A stretch of 64,000 nt of DNA from Pedobacter terrae (GCF_900100705.1 NZ_FNCH01000026.1:1-64000); one strand, 5' to 3'; positions 15,210 through 26,200 are shown, numbered from the stretch's first letter. The notes: generated by a model not told the origin, from the sequence alone. A program made the numbers and translations.

Positions 15210-16328
15210 ATGATGAAATTCAAATTTATGATAATTGCTTTGGGAGCAAGCCTTAGCTTTGGCATATGCCAGGCTCAAAACAACCCGGAGACAATTAAAG
15301 AAGACTTTAAACCATCCGTAACAAATCAACCAGGCCAGGAGTTTCCGCAGGTTAATTCGCAAGGCTACGCCAGATTCCGCATCAAAGCGCCAAAGGCAGA
15401 CAGTATCAGGGTGAGCCTTGGTCTTGGTGGCCAGGGCGGCACGAGGCTCAACAAAACGGCTGACGGATTTTTTACAGGTACCACTGCCGGTGCAATGGAC
15501 GAAGGTTTTCACTATTACCACCTGACCATTGACGGTGGCGTATTTAATGACCCCGGTGCAATGAACTATTTTGGCTCTTCACGCTGGGAAAGTGGAATCG
15601 AAATTCCTGCTAAGGATGAAGATTTTTATGCCAATAAAAATGTAGCTCACGGGAATGTGCAGCAAATCCTTTTTCCATCAAAGAGCACCAGTTCATCACG
15701 CAGGGCGTACGTTTATACTCCACCGGGTTATGGCAAAGATAAACAACGTTTTCCGGTGCTTTATCTACAACATGGATGGGGCGAAGATGAAACCGCCTGG
15801 ACTAATCAGGGGCGGGCGAACCACATTATGGATAACCTGATTGCAGAAGGAAAAATTAAGCCATTTATCATTGTAATGACCTACGGAATGACCAATGAAA
15901 CCAAATGGGGACATATGAAAGATTTTAAGATCGATGGTTTTCAAACGTTATTAACTGAAGAGCTGGTCCCATATGTAGATAATAACTTTTCGACAATTAA
16001 AACCTCAAATGGCCGTGCGATGGCAGGACTATCGATGGGCGGCATGGAGACGCATACCATTACGCTTAACAAACCCGAACTTTTTGGCGCTTATGCGCTA
16101 TTGAGTGGCGGAACATTCAACCCGGCTGAGCTGAAAGATAAACCAAAACCCCGATTGATTTTTATTAGCTGTGGAAGCAAAGAACGTCCTGAAGGTGTAA
16201 AAAATGCTGTGGCAGCATTAAAAGAGGCAGGCTATAATGCAGTTTCTTATGTTTCGGACAATACCGGTCACGAATTTCAGACCTGGCGCCGCAGCCTGCG
16301 TGAGCTTGCTCCGCTATTGTTTAAATAA
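15210..16328 (+). CDS. Secreted CE1-type esterase with N-terminal E-set domain (first of tandem pair)
   Basis: A 372-residue exported alpha/beta-hydrolase, likely a feruloyl or acetyl xylan esterase. A signal peptide (about 1-22, ending CQAQ) is followed by a CBM48-like/E-set domain (about 35-125; ARFRIKAPKADSIRVSLG, then DEGFHYYHLTIDG). The esterase domain starts near RRAYVYTPPGYG, with the oxyanion region YLQHGWGEDE, the nucleophile elbow GLSMGG and the C-terminal His in GHEFQTWRRSL. The same layout occurs in enterochelin-esterase-like and xylan-active esterases of Bacteroidota. The paralogue follows after 62 bases, so they form an operon. The substrate cannot be fixed from sequence; the xylan genes nearby favour a hemicellulose ester. 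Confidence 0.85.
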   Translation: MMKFKFMIIALGASLSFGICQAQNNPETIKEDFKPSVTNQPGQEFPQVNSQGYARFRIKAPKADSIRVSLGLGGQGGTRLNKTADGFFTGTTAGAMDEGFHYYHLTIDGGVFNDPGAMNYFGSSRWESGIEIPAKDEDFYANKNVAHGNVQQILFPSKSTSSSRRAYVYTPPGYGKDKQRFPVLYLQHGWGEDETAWTNQGRANHIMDNLIAEGKIKPFIIVMTYGMTNETKWGHMKDFKIDGFQTLLTEELVPYVDNNFSTIKTSNGRAMAGLSMGGMETHTITLNKPELFGAYALLSGGTFNPAELKDKPKPRLIFISCGSKERPEGVKNAVAALKEAGYNAVSYVSDNTGHEFQTWRRSLRELAPLLFK

Positions 16329-16390
16329 AACATTAATATCCCAGCAACCAGGTTAATGGTTATAAAAGCTATCAGCTTTATTTCAATTTG

Positions 16391-17569
16391 ATGATTACGC
16401 GCATGCTATCTAAAAATATTATTGTTTTTGTGGGCTGTTTATTCAGCCAAATCTGTTTAGCCCAGACAGACCAGACATCTGATTTAAAAACATTCAGATC
16501 GGCTGAGAGCAATCAGCCCGGCAAATTATTTCCCCAGGTAAACAATGAAGGCAAAGTACGGGCAAGTCTATATGCGCCGAATGCATCTAAAGTCCAGTTG
16601 GATCTGGGCGGAAAAAAATATGAGATGACAAAAAATGAGGCAGGCCTTTGGACGGGTGAATCTGACCCACAGGACGAAGGTTTTCATTATTATCAACTTA
16701 ATGTGGATGGAGCTTCAATTCCGGATCCTAACAGTCGTTATTTCTACGGCGCAGGGAGGCTGGGCAGCGGTATCGAAGTTCCGGCTGATGATGAAGCATT
16801 TTATGCCTTGCAAAAGGTGCCTCATGGTATGGTGAGTGAAAATATTTATTATTCTGATTTAACTAAAAGCTGGAGAAGGTGTTTCATCTATACCCCGGCA
16901 AGTTATTACGAAAACAACAAATCGCGTTTCCCTGTGCTTTACCTTCAACATGGGAGCTTTGAGGATGAAACGGGCTGGGTTAATCAAGGGAAAGCAAATT
17001 TAATCCTGGATAATTTAATTGCACAAAACAAGGCAAAACCGATGATCATCGTTACGGATAATGGTTATGCGTTTAAGCCAGGCGATAAAGAAGCAACTCA
17101 AAAGGGACAGGGCGTTTCAATTTTTGAAGATGTACTGATTAAAGAAGTTATCCCCATGATCGATAAACGCTTCCGTACCCTGGCAGACCGTGAACACCGG
17201 GCTATTGCCGGGCTTTCGATGGGTGCAAATCAGACCATGCGCATCGTGATGAGAAATCTGGATAAGTTCGCTTACTATGGCGGCTTTAGTGGTACCTCAA
17301 ATTATCCCAACACAGATGTAATTGATCCGAATGTATTTATGGATGGAAAGTTTAAAAATGGAAATGAAGTGAACAACAAACTTAAGCTATTTTGGCTAGG
17401 GTTGGGAACCAAAGAACCGGCTCCTTTTCCTAAATCTGTTGGCGCATTCAAAGCGATGTTAGATCAGCAGGGAATCAGTTATACTTATTACGAATCGCCG
17501 AAAACAGCGCATGAATGGCTTACCTGGAGACGCAGCCTGCAAAATTTTGCGTCTTTGTTGTTTAGATAG
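16391..17569 (+). CDS. Secreted CE1-type esterase with N-terminal E-set domain (second of tandem pair)
   Basis: A 392-residue paralogue of the preceding gene product with the same order: signal peptide (ending CLAQ, about residues 1-25), E-set domain (ASLYAPNASKVQLDLG, DEGFHYYQLNVDG) and an esterase domain with YLQHGSFEDE, the elbow GLSMGA and HEWLTWRRSL at the end. The elbow differs from the first copy (GANQ in place of GGME), which may shift substrate choice. I start it at the ATG at 16391; a TTG three bases upstream would add one residue, and an ATG at 16403 is also possible. It is probably co-transcribed with the first copy. Confidence 0.85.
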   Translation: MITRMLSKNIIVFVGCLFSQICLAQTDQTSDLKTFRSAESNQPGKLFPQVNNEGKVRASLYAPNASKVQLDLGGKKYEMTKNEAGLWTGESDPQDEGFHYYQLNVDGASIPDPNSRYFYGAGRLGSGIEVPADDEAFYALQKVPHGMVSENIYYSDLTKSWRRCFIYTPASYYENNKSRFPVLYLQHGSFEDETGWVNQGKANLILDNLIAQNKAKPMIIVTDNGYAFKPGDKEATQKGQGVSIFEDVLIKEVIPMIDKRFRTLADREHRAIAGLSMGANQTMRIVMRNLDKFAYYGGFSGTSNYPNTDVIDPNVFMDGKFKNGNEVNNKLKLFWLGLGTKEPAPFPKSVGAFKAMLDQQGISYTYYESPKTAHEWLTWRRSLQNFASLLFR

Positions 17570-17699
17570 GTTATTGACCCGAATTTGATCAATATTTGCA
17601 CAATTATCTGTTTTTTATTGCTTCAGGCTAGGCGTCGTGTCATGAGAACGTATCAAAAAGATTTACGCTGACTCACTAAGCAAATTATATTCGATACGT

Positions 17700-17799
17700 C
17701 GTCATCCCCAATTTAATTGGGAATCCTAATGCTATTGCAGAGCGCTTTAAGATTAGCTTCGCTTAACACTCCGTGGTTCCCGCCTGCGCGAGAATGACG
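17700..17799. repeat. REP-like dispersed repeat bounded by CGTCAT/ATGACG
   Basis: The 100-bp element starts with CGTCATCCC and ends with GAGAATGACG, so its ends are inverted repeats. Inside it CCCAATTTAATTGGG forms a hairpin. Similar elements bounded by CGTCAT and ATGACG are at 26970-27083, 31316-31413 and 31470-31502. The gap 17570-18130 holds no gene that I can see. Confidence 0.6.
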
Positions 17800-17894
17800 T
17801 GAAACGAAATAAAATTCTGACCTTAAAATGCTAGGTTTTACTTTTGATACAGCCTGATCTTATTTTGGACTGACTACTGGGATGGTCTTGAAGT

Positions 17895-18012
17895 ATCATT
17901 TCGACCGCAATGCAGAACCCGAGGCTCTGCGAAGCAAAATCTTTTAAATTTGATTTCAATAACTCGTCGCAAAGATCTCTCCATTTCGCTGCACTACAGT
18001 CGAGATGACGAC
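17895..18012. repeat. REP-like dispersed repeat, variant with ATCTCTCC...TACAGTCGAGATGACGACC
   Basis: This stretch shares AAGATCTCTCC, TTTCGCTGC and CTACAGTCGA with the element at 241-330, but lacks the CCGCCTGTACGGGCAGGC core. It fills the space between the esterase pair and the 3' end of the GH115 gene. A related string, AAATGGTCTCGACTACGCTC, follows at about 18068-18087. Confidence 0.5.
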
Positions 18013-18130
18013 CATTCTATTGGAGTCCATCAATGGTAGGGAAATAAGTGCTTTTATTAATGTATTGAAATGGTCTCGACTACGCTCTCAGACTGACACA
18101 CGAAGTAATTTTATTTAATTTAAACAGGTT

Positions 18131-21043
18131 CTACCTTATCATCTCATTTTCTATTGGCCCGAGGTAACTGAGCGGTAATTTATCTTTATAGATGATTATT
18201 TTTTCCAGAACCACTGCCGGATCAACCATCCATATTTTTACGGTGTGCCTACCAGGACTTTTAAGAGAATGTGAAGAAGTAAGCGTTCTGGCATTATCTT
18301 TCACTGCGTTTGCCCAACTGGCATCAGATCCTGAGGCACTGGGCTTGGCGATAATCGTCAGGATTTGAGGTGCTGCGCCATCTATAGAAATGCCAACGCT
18401 TAAACCTTCGGTCGAGAAATTTACCGTTGGCCCTACCACCAAATCAATTTTAACCTCACCGCTTTCAGCAAAGAAAACAGGGTATTCCAAGGTAGGTGTA
18501 CCAGGCTGATTAAGCGAAGCGGTTGTCACCGGAAACACCGACATGCCTGATGTTCCTCTTCCGTAACCGGGGATAGCCTCCCAGCTTACCCCATTTCTGG
18601 ATACTTTTTTGCTTGCCTGAAAAGCCTCGAATGCAATAGGCGCACCTAAACTGGCAAAGGTTCCTTTAGCTTCTGCCAATTGTTTCGGTATTGCCTTATT
18701 GGCTTTCACATTAACCGCCACCGTGGTCGTGTCACCAGATATCAGAATTTTACCTTCGTGTTTCCCACTACTGAGTTTGGCCCAGTCAATATCAACTGAT
18801 ACTCGGTAATCATTTGTACCGGGAACACTTTCTTTTTTCAAACTGATCCAGGAATCGGCTTTTAGCTGGAAATTGGTGGGCGCTGTCCCTTTTGCAAAAA
18901 CTTCAAAGTAAGACTGCGATTTATTTAAAGATTCGAACTGCGGAAGCATAGGCGCGGAAACATCTGATGGCCAGCTATCAGTTGAACCATCAACTGCTAC
19001 TCCGAAGCCTGCTTTTGAAGAAAGCTGGATTTCTTCTGCTTTCGGCATGATGTTTTTCTTTGGATCATTCCAGCTCGTATACCCAATCCTCACCTGATCC
19101 ATCATATGGTTCCATTTACCGCTAGCAAGCTGATGGTTATATTCATCGCTAAGTTGTTGATCCCGTTTAAAAAGATCAAGTGCAACGTTTCGCTGAAGAT
19201 TAGTAGCTGCCCTTCCCTGTTTAAAATACAGCCGGTTTTTACCAACCGCAATGTATAAATCAGTAACCGTTTTCATCGCCTGGATGGGATAATAGACCAA
19301 TTGATAAAATGCATCTTTATATTGCTGAGGCAACTGCTTATTCACCTGTGCTGCCCTGTTGTTTAATGCGCTCCATTCCATAGTTACCCGCTTCGCTTCA
19401 TTGAAATTGATCAGGCTAAAAGTTTCGGGACTCAATAGTTCAGGTTTGCGCCTGGTGGTATATTTGGAGTATAAGCGCACCAAATCTGCAATTTCTTTTG
19501 CCTGGCCCTTTCCAAATTCGCGTACTGCCCACTGCTGAAGAAAACCTGCCAGCTTTTCCCGGTTCATCGCTTTAGGGTTCCAGGCCATCCGTAAAAAAAA
19601 TTCTATGGGAATCTCCATTGGTTTCAGATCACCCACATTGACTACCCAAATACGGTCGGCGCCATAATTATAGGCTAGATTCATCTGCTCCCAAACTTTA
19701 GGTAGCGAGGTGGTATTTAGCCATTTATAATTTCTGGGTGCGCCAACATAATCGAAGTGATAATATATTCCTGATCCACCGCTCCGTTTGCGCTCCTGCG
19801 CAGTTGGTAAATGCCGCAGGTTGCCCCAGTTATCATCAGCCCACAACAGGGTAATATCATCAGGAACTTTCATTCCGAAATCATAATAATCTTTAACCTC
19901 TTTATATAAGGCCCAAAGCTGTGGAATTTTTTCTACTGGCTTTTCCATATTTTCAGCAAGGATTTTGCGCTGGTCGGTTATGATATTTTCCAGCAGCTTT
20001 ACATTAGATGCCATATCACCACCTTCAACCATCGGTTCGTCGCCGTCTCCACGCATACCCATGGTTACCAGGCTTTCGTAGTTTTTGTTTCTTTTAATCC
20101 CCTCTTGCCAGAAAGCATTCAAGCCCTTTGGGTTTGTAGCATAGTTCCAGGCGCCAACCCCATGTTTTTTCCATTCCTGTTGCGCGCGGATCATCGGTTC
20201 ATGATGGGAAGTGCCCATTACAATGCCATATTCATCGGCGAGACGTGGATTTTCGGGATCATCTTCATTAAATGCATTACCCCACATGGCTGGCCATAGG
20301 TAATTGGCCCTCAGGCGGAGCAGCAACTCAAACATATGGGTGTACATCTTACTGTTCATCCCACCAAACTTTTCCTTGGCCCATCCGGTCATTGCAGGAG
20401 CTTCATCATTAATAAATATTCCGCGGTATTTTACTGCAGGTTCTCCTGAACTGTAACTGCCGGAAAGCGCATAAGCACTTTTACGGGTTTTAGGTGGAAC
20501 ATCAGCCCACCAATACCATGGCGATACGCCTAACTGTTCTGATACTTCGTATATGCCGTATATGGTTCCCCTTTTGTCACTTCCGGCAATAACCAATGCC
20601 TGATCGACGCCAGGAAATGGATTTTTAATAGTTGATATGATGAAACTCTCCCATTTACCAGAAATGGTAGCACTGCTAAGCTTGCCTGCTGAAACCAACT
20701 GATCAATGAGTTTACTTTTACCAAGGGTTCCGATGATAATAACAGCTTTCTCTGAGGGGTTAATGTTTTTTAATGCTGGCTTTAGGCCCGATACGCTAAA
20801 AAAATCCTGACTTAAATCGCCAATTGCCCTGATCACGCCTTTATAATCATTCTCATCATAAAAAACATTTGCTGCTTTCCCTTCTTCAATCAATGCAAAA
20901 TCATCTTCATTCCTTCTTGTTTCTTGAATAAATTGCTTCTCCAAACCCAAACTTGTCTGTGCTTTCGTGTAATTAACCCAAATAGTTAAAAGGATAAAAA
21001 ACGTAAAGAAAGTCTGGCTTTTTTTAAAAGAATTTACTGTCAT
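18131..21043 (-). CDS. GH115 xylan alpha-glucuronidase
   Basis: Family GH115 enzymes cut (4-O-methyl)glucuronic acid from internal xylose units of xylan. The 970 residues match the family's usual size. Signature stretches are YRGIFINDEAPAMTGWAKEKFGG, NYLWPAMWGNAFNEDDP, GIVMGTSHHEPM (about residues 215-300) and WADDNWGNLRHLP (about 405). A hydrophobic N-terminal segment (about 8-28, ending TKAQ) is a signal peptide, so it acts in the periplasm or on the surface. A C-terminal region (about 810-970) resembles the GH115 all-beta tail domain. It follows the SusC/SusD pair on the same strand, but a strong terminator lies in between, so it is partly read-through or has its own promoter. It complements the GH67 enzyme at 54891, which acts on terminal residues only. 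Confidence 0.93.
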   Translation of the reverse strand: MTVNSFKKSQTFFTFFILLTIWVNYTKAQTSLGLEKQFIQETRRNEDDFALIEEGKAANVFYDENDYKGVIRAIGDLSQDFFSVSGLKPALKNINPSEKAVIIIGTLGKSKLIDQLVSAGKLSSATISGKWESFIISTIKNPFPGVDQALVIAGSDKRGTIYGIYEVSEQLGVSPWYWWADVPPKTRKSAYALSGSYSSGEPAVKYRGIFINDEAPAMTGWAKEKFGGMNSKMYTHMFELLLRLRANYLWPAMWGNAFNEDDPENPRLADEYGIVMGTSHHEPMIRAQQEWKKHGVGAWNYATNPKGLNAFWQEGIKRNKNYESLVTMGMRGDGDEPMVEGGDMASNVKLLENIITDQRKILAENMEKPVEKIPQLWALYKEVKDYYDFGMKVPDDITLLWADDNWGNLRHLPTAQERKRSGGSGIYYHFDYVGAPRNYKWLNTTSLPKVWEQMNLAYNYGADRIWVVNVGDLKPMEIPIEFFLRMAWNPKAMNREKLAGFLQQWAVREFGKGQAKEIADLVRLYSKYTTRRKPELLSPETFSLINFNEAKRVTMEWSALNNRAAQVNKQLPQQYKDAFYQLVYYPIQAMKTVTDLYIAVGKNRLYFKQGRAATNLQRNVALDLFKRDQQLSDEYNHQLASGKWNHMMDQVRIGYTSWNDPKKNIMPKAEEIQLSSKAGFGVAVDGSTDSWPSDVSAPMLPQFESLNKSQSYFEVFAKGTAPTNFQLKADSWISLKKESVPGTNDYRVSVDIDWAKLSSGKHEGKILISGDTTTVAVNVKANKAIPKQLAEAKGTFASLGAPIAFEAFQASKKVSRNGVSWEAIPGYGRGTSGMSVFPVTTASLNQPGTPTLEYPVFFAESGEVKIDLVVGPTVNFSTEGLSVGISIDGAAPQILTIIAKPSASGSDASWANAVKDNARTLTSSHSLKSPGRHTVKIWMVDPAVVLEKIIIYKDKLPLSYLGPIENEMIR

Positions 21044-21260
21044 TAGGGAAAGAAATTAGGTTCGGGATTAATCGTTATTTTTTTAGGCTAGAGCGCGATA
21101 TTTTAGCGATGGAAGCAAGCTATTAGCAGTGGGATTTTTATCTCCGAATAGGGCCTGAAAATTATTCAAGAGCTTAAAAAGAAAGAATAAGTAAGTATGG
21201 AATTAAATTTTAAGAGTTCATTTACCAAAAATCTTCTGAACAAAAAGGGTATGCATTTTT

Positions 21261-21293
21261 AAAAAACGAATGAGCGACATCAATTGATGCCGC
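21261..21293 (-). terminator. Terminator or attenuator between SusD and GH115 genes
   Basis: On the minus strand, GCGGCATC (21293-21286) pairs with GATGTCGC (21281-21274), with one G:U pair, over an AATT loop. CTCATTCG then leads into a run of six T (21266-21261). It starts about 25 bases after the susD-like stop codon and about 220 bases before the GH115 start. Its place inside an apparent operon suggests that transcript levels step down before the GH115 gene. Confidence 0.65.
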
Positions 21294-21318
21294 CCAACTA
21301 ACTAAACCAAAAGTAATT

Positions 21319-23253
21319 TTAATAACCAGGGTTCTGGTAAGCCTTTTTTTCATCTGCACTCATCTGCATTCCATCTATTTGCGCCTGAGGAATAGGGCGT
21401 AAATATAAGTTAGGCGTAATGGTACGGGTTACGGTTTGTGGCGTGTGATCGCCGTAGGCAGTTCCTGCTATGGTAAACGTAGCCGCAAGCTCGCCCCATT
21501 TCTGCGTACGGATCAGATCGTACCTGCGGTAACCTTCAGCATAATACTCTCTTGAGCGTTCGGCCAAAATATAATTAATATCTATTGTAGCCGGTGTAGC
21601 CGCAACCATCGCCGCACTGTTATCTGCAACTTTAGCCACATTCCCATTGTTATCAAAACGCCATTTACCGGCTCTTGCACGAATTACATTGATGAGTTCG
21701 CGGGCACTTTTGCCAGCTTTAGTTGTTGCTCCTTTCACCGCTGCTTCTGCTGCAATAAAATAAAGCTCAGAGAACTTAGCTACGGGATAAGGACGTGTAC
21801 TACCTGCATTTGGTTGTCCTAAACCGGTACCGTTATCGGTACGGTAAGGACCTAATTTCCAAAGGCCCGGATAAACGATTCTGCTGATTCCACCAGGAGC
21901 AATCACATAATCAGCTCTTCCAGGCAGAACACCAGCACCAACACCACTTACTCCAGCACCTGTTGGGTAAGCAATTGTAGCATCATCTGCGTTTAGAAAG
22001 CTCAATACTGCATCTCCTGGTACTATTGATAATCCGTTTGCGTTAACTAATGATGTCGGCGCACTCGAAGGTGGATTGTAACCTTTAGGCCAGTTACCTC
22101 TGTAAACCGTGGTGAAAGTACCATCATATCTCGAATCGAGTGTTTTATCGGCAAAGGTATTTTTCAATACTTCAATTGTTGGTGCCATACGGTTCCATGG
22201 GCGGCCTAAATGCTGCTCGGCCTCACGTTGAACAGAACTAATGCCTCCACTACGGATATTGGTATAATTCCAGGTCATCATCCAGCCCGAAAAATTATCA
22301 GGCGCGCCGCCGCTTCCAAAGGTTAAGCTACCACCATTAAATTTCTCACTGGTTTGCGTATGATCGGCATATAATAATGTTTCTTTATTGCGGTCATTCA
22401 CAGCCCAGTTTACATCATAATAGGTATCCATCAGCCCAAATGTACTTGGGTTCTCAATTGCAGCAGTAGCAATATCATAAGCTTGCTGAAAATAGTAGTT
22501 GGCATCATGTCCGTCAGGGTCAGTTCTTGCAGATGCGGGATAGGTTGGAATATTATTTGGATTTTGTAACCACCAGGCATAAGTTAAATAAGCTTTTGAT
22601 AAAAATAGCTGTGCAGCAACCTTGGTTACACCACCGGTAACCCTTCCTGTTATGGGTAGGTCAGCAACAGCTTTTATCAGATCGGGAAATACAGCTTTGG
22701 TGTAGACTGCAGGTACAGTATTTCTTACAGAAGTTCTTGACGGATTGGTATTAAATTTTAATTCTCCTGCACCTAAATCAAGTGGAACACCACCAAAAGT
22801 TTGTACCAAAAGAAAATAATCAAAAGCACGGAAAAACCTGGCTTCGGCTACCAAAGCATTTGATATACCTGCTGCACTGGCATTTTCGATGATGCCACTG
22901 GCATTGTTAATGTTCGGAAATGCTTCACTCCACAATATACTGCTCGGAAAACTTGTTGATAAGATAGAACCCACTCCAGAGCAGTCCATATCTTTAAAGT
23001 TTCCGTCAGCATCTTTGCCCCAGGTGGCCTCATCGGTCCCGGTGATTAAAGAATTGTAAAAATAAGCCTGACCATAGATGTTCCTCAAATGGGCATACAT
23101 AGAAGTTAATCCACCGTTTACACCTGTTACCGTTTTAAAATAATCAGGCGTAAAGGTGCTGCGTGGTTCTTCTTCCAAAATTTTAGAACAACCTGAAATG
23201 ATGACCATCAGTAACCAAATGGCTGCGACGGCTTTTAATTGTATATTTTTCAT
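21319..23253 (-). CDS. SusD/RagB-family surface glycan-binding lipoprotein (SusC/D pair 1)
   Basis: A 644-residue outer-membrane lipoprotein: the signal peptide ends at the lipobox before Cys22 (IISGCSK). SusD traits include the N-terminal TPR-rich fold with YFKTVTGVNGGL, FFRAFDYFLLVQTFGGVPL, the region AKFSELYFIAAEAAVKG and the C-terminal ERSREYYAEGYRRYDLIRTQKWGEL. SusD proteins act as lids on SusC transporters and bind oligosaccharides. It follows its SusC partner by 12 bases. The nearby GH115, GH43 and acetylesterase genes suggest decorated xylan fragments as the ligand. A terminator follows the stop codon. Confidence 0.95.
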   Translation of the reverse strand: MKNIQLKAVAAIWLLMVIISGCSKILEEEPRSTFTPDYFKTVTGVNGGLTSMYAHLRNIYGQAYFYNSLITGTDEATWGKDADGNFKDMDCSGVGSILSTSFPSSILWSEAFPNINNASGIIENASAAGISNALVAEARFFRAFDYFLLVQTFGGVPLDLGAGELKFNTNPSRTSVRNTVPAVYTKAVFPDLIKAVADLPITGRVTGGVTKVAAQLFLSKAYLTYAWWLQNPNNIPTYPASARTDPDGHDANYYFQQAYDIATAAIENPSTFGLMDTYYDVNWAVNDRNKETLLYADHTQTSEKFNGGSLTFGSGGAPDNFSGWMMTWNYTNIRSGGISSVQREAEQHLGRPWNRMAPTIEVLKNTFADKTLDSRYDGTFTTVYRGNWPKGYNPPSSAPTSLVNANGLSIVPGDAVLSFLNADDATIAYPTGAGVSGVGAGVLPGRADYVIAPGGISRIVYPGLWKLGPYRTDNGTGLGQPNAGSTRPYPVAKFSELYFIAAEAAVKGATTKAGKSARELINVIRARAGKWRFDNNGNVAKVADNSAAMVAATPATIDINYILAERSREYYAEGYRRYDLIRTQKWGELAATFTIAGTAYGDHTPQTVTRTITPNLYLRPIPQAQIDGMQMSADEKKAYQNPGY

Positions 23254-23265
23254 ATCCTATTTATA

Positions 23266-26200
23266 CTAAAATGTTAAATTAAGACCTGCAACATAATTGC
23301 GGGTTGAAGGTGTATTGGTACCAATAGTTAAAATTCTTCGCTGATAAGAATTAACAGCCTGGTTTTCATCGCCATACGAATTCGTTTCCGGATCCATACC
23401 AGACTCCCTGTGGTAAGGAGAGAACATTACAAATGGATTTTGCACCGTTAAATACATGCGTAGCTTTACATTCGAATTTTTAATCAGATCCCTGTTAAAA
23501 TCATAACCAAGAGAGATGGTTCTGATTTTCAGGAATGAAGCATCGAAATAACCTAGCGTACTTCCGTATTTAGGGTTATCGCCACTGGCAATACCACCTG
23601 GTTTAGGATACTTGGCATCTGTATTGTCAGGTGTCCAATAATCTACCTTAACATTATTTCTACGACCTGTTAATAAATTCAGATAGCCTGCTGAGCCATA
23701 AAGCGTACTTACCAATGTTCCGCCACTTTTAAAAAGCCCCACAACATTCAGGTCAAATCCCTTGTAGGCAACCCTTGTATTAAAACCGCCGGTAAATTTT
23801 GGATCAATATCGATAATTTGTCTGTCGGCCGCACCGATAGCCCTTGTCGGAGCACCGTTTGCATCGTAGTCTCCGGTATATTTAACTTTGATCATACCGA
23901 CATTACCACCTGGTTCAAGCACATTTAAGTAAGGATCTCCTGCCTGCCATAATCCGATTTTTTCATAGTCATAAATGGCATTGATATTATGACCAACAAA
24001 CCATGCATTTCCTTCATCGCGGGTTTGTCCGGATGCCAGGGCAGTCAATTTGTTTCTGTTTGCCGTAATGTTGAAACCTACATCCCAGGTCCATCCACCC
24101 TGATTTTCAAGGATTACCCCATTTAGACTCAACTCCCAGCCTTTATTCTGTGTTTGGCCAATATTAGCCGTATAGCTACCTACACCCGCAGTTGACGGTA
24201 AGGCCACGCTAAGCAGGATGTCTTTGGTTTTGGTGTCATAGTATTCAAAAGTACCGGAAATGCGGTTTTTCAAAATTGAAAAATCCAAACCATAGTTCCA
24301 TGTTTCAGAATATTCCCAACCTAAACCCGGACTTGGAAGCTGAGATACATAATATCCGGTTGCATAAGTATTATCGCCGAAATTATAGGGGCGGGTATTC
24401 AACAGCCCAAGTGTTTGATATGGAGCAACAGCCTGGTTGGAAGTTTGTCCGTAACCAACACGTATTTTTAATTTATCAATTACGGTAATGTCTTTCATAA
24501 AAGATTCATTCATCATGTTCCATCCCACAGAAACTGCAGGATAGGTATGCCACTTGTGTCCTGGCGCCAAACGCGATGAGGCATCAGACCGAAGGGTAGC
24601 ACTTAATAAGTACTTATTATCATACGAGTACATAATCCTTCCCATGTAAGAAACCAACCCGGTAAGGGTATAGAGTGGATTTTGAGGGGTACCGCTACCA
24701 ATGGTGATCTCGCCGTTTGCCTGCCCAAGATTATAAAACTGGAAAGCTTCAGAAGGGATATCCCTGGCGGTCATGGAAGAAGAATTGAATTTATTTTGTT
24801 CAGCAGAATATAAAGCAACCGCATTGAAAGTATGCTTTCCAAAACTGCGGTCGTAGGTCAATAAATTCTCCAATGTCCAGTGGTAGGTTTGCGAGTTACT
24901 TACGCCTGCAGTAGAAGGTGTAGTGGCTGTAGTATTACCTACCCCAACACCAGTGAAGTTGCCATTGTTGCTCTGGATAAAATCTAATCCCAGGTTGGCG
25001 CGGTATTTCAATCCTTCAACCCAGGGGATTTTAACCTCACCATATAATGAATTATAGGTAGCAAAGCCACGGGTCTCATTCAACCACTTATCATGCAAAT
25101 CCTTTACAATGCCATTGGTATAAACAAAGGCTTCATCTTGTGGCATCCTTACGGTGCGTTTTAAACTACCATCTGCATTATAAGGATTCGAAATAGGAGT
25201 GTTACTCAAATTGCCATAAATACCAACCTGGTTGCCCTCACTGATATTGTAATTATTGTTGGTGGTAAATCCAACACGGAAAAGCTTACCGATTTGCTGA
25301 TCAAGCGATGCTTTCATTGAATATCTGGTGTATTGCTGCGTAGGTATTAAACTCTGGTTTTTATAATACCCGCCACCAAAGCTATAGTTGCTGGTTGCAG
25401 AACCACCGGTTACACCCAAATCATGACTGGTTACAATAGCACTTTTATTATAAAACAGATCCTGCCAATCTGTATTTACATCATTGGATTCATCTACACC
25501 AAGGGTTGTAAATAACCCTGCGGCTTTCCTTAATGCAATAAATTCAGGTCCGTTCATCATCGGATATTTTGCAAATAAGGTTTGCAAACCTGTGTAGGTA
25601 TTGTAAGAAATTTTTGCTGGTGCACCAATCTGTCCTCTGTTGGTGGTTAATAAGATTACCCCATTGGCACCTCTTGAACCATAGATAGCCGTAGCAGATG
25701 CATCTTTTAAGATATCGATACTTTTAATATCGTTAGGATTAATATCGCCGATTGAGCCAGGAAATGGAATCCCATCCAATACCACAAGCGGCTCATTACT
25801 TGCCGAAAGTGAACGTTGACCGCGAATGAGGATTTGCATGGTTGCACCTGGTTTGGTTGAGGTTTGGGAAATATTAACACCTGCTAAACGTCCCTGAATA
25901 GCCTGAGCGATATTTGGTGCCGGCACTTCACGGATTTTTTCTCCGCCAATTGAGGCTACAGAACCTGTAACAGCCTCTTTGCGTTGAGTGCCATAACCCA
26001 CCACAACCACCTGGCCCAGCTCTGCTGCGCTTGGCTGAAGGGTTACATTTATAGTGCCCTGACCTTTCACCGGAACCTCTTTATTGGTATAACCTACGAA
26101 AGAGAATATTAAAACGGGGTTTGCACCAGTGGTGGTAATGGAAAAACTTCCGTTATCCTGCGATGAGGTACTGGTGTTAGTTCCTTTTAAAAGGACACCC

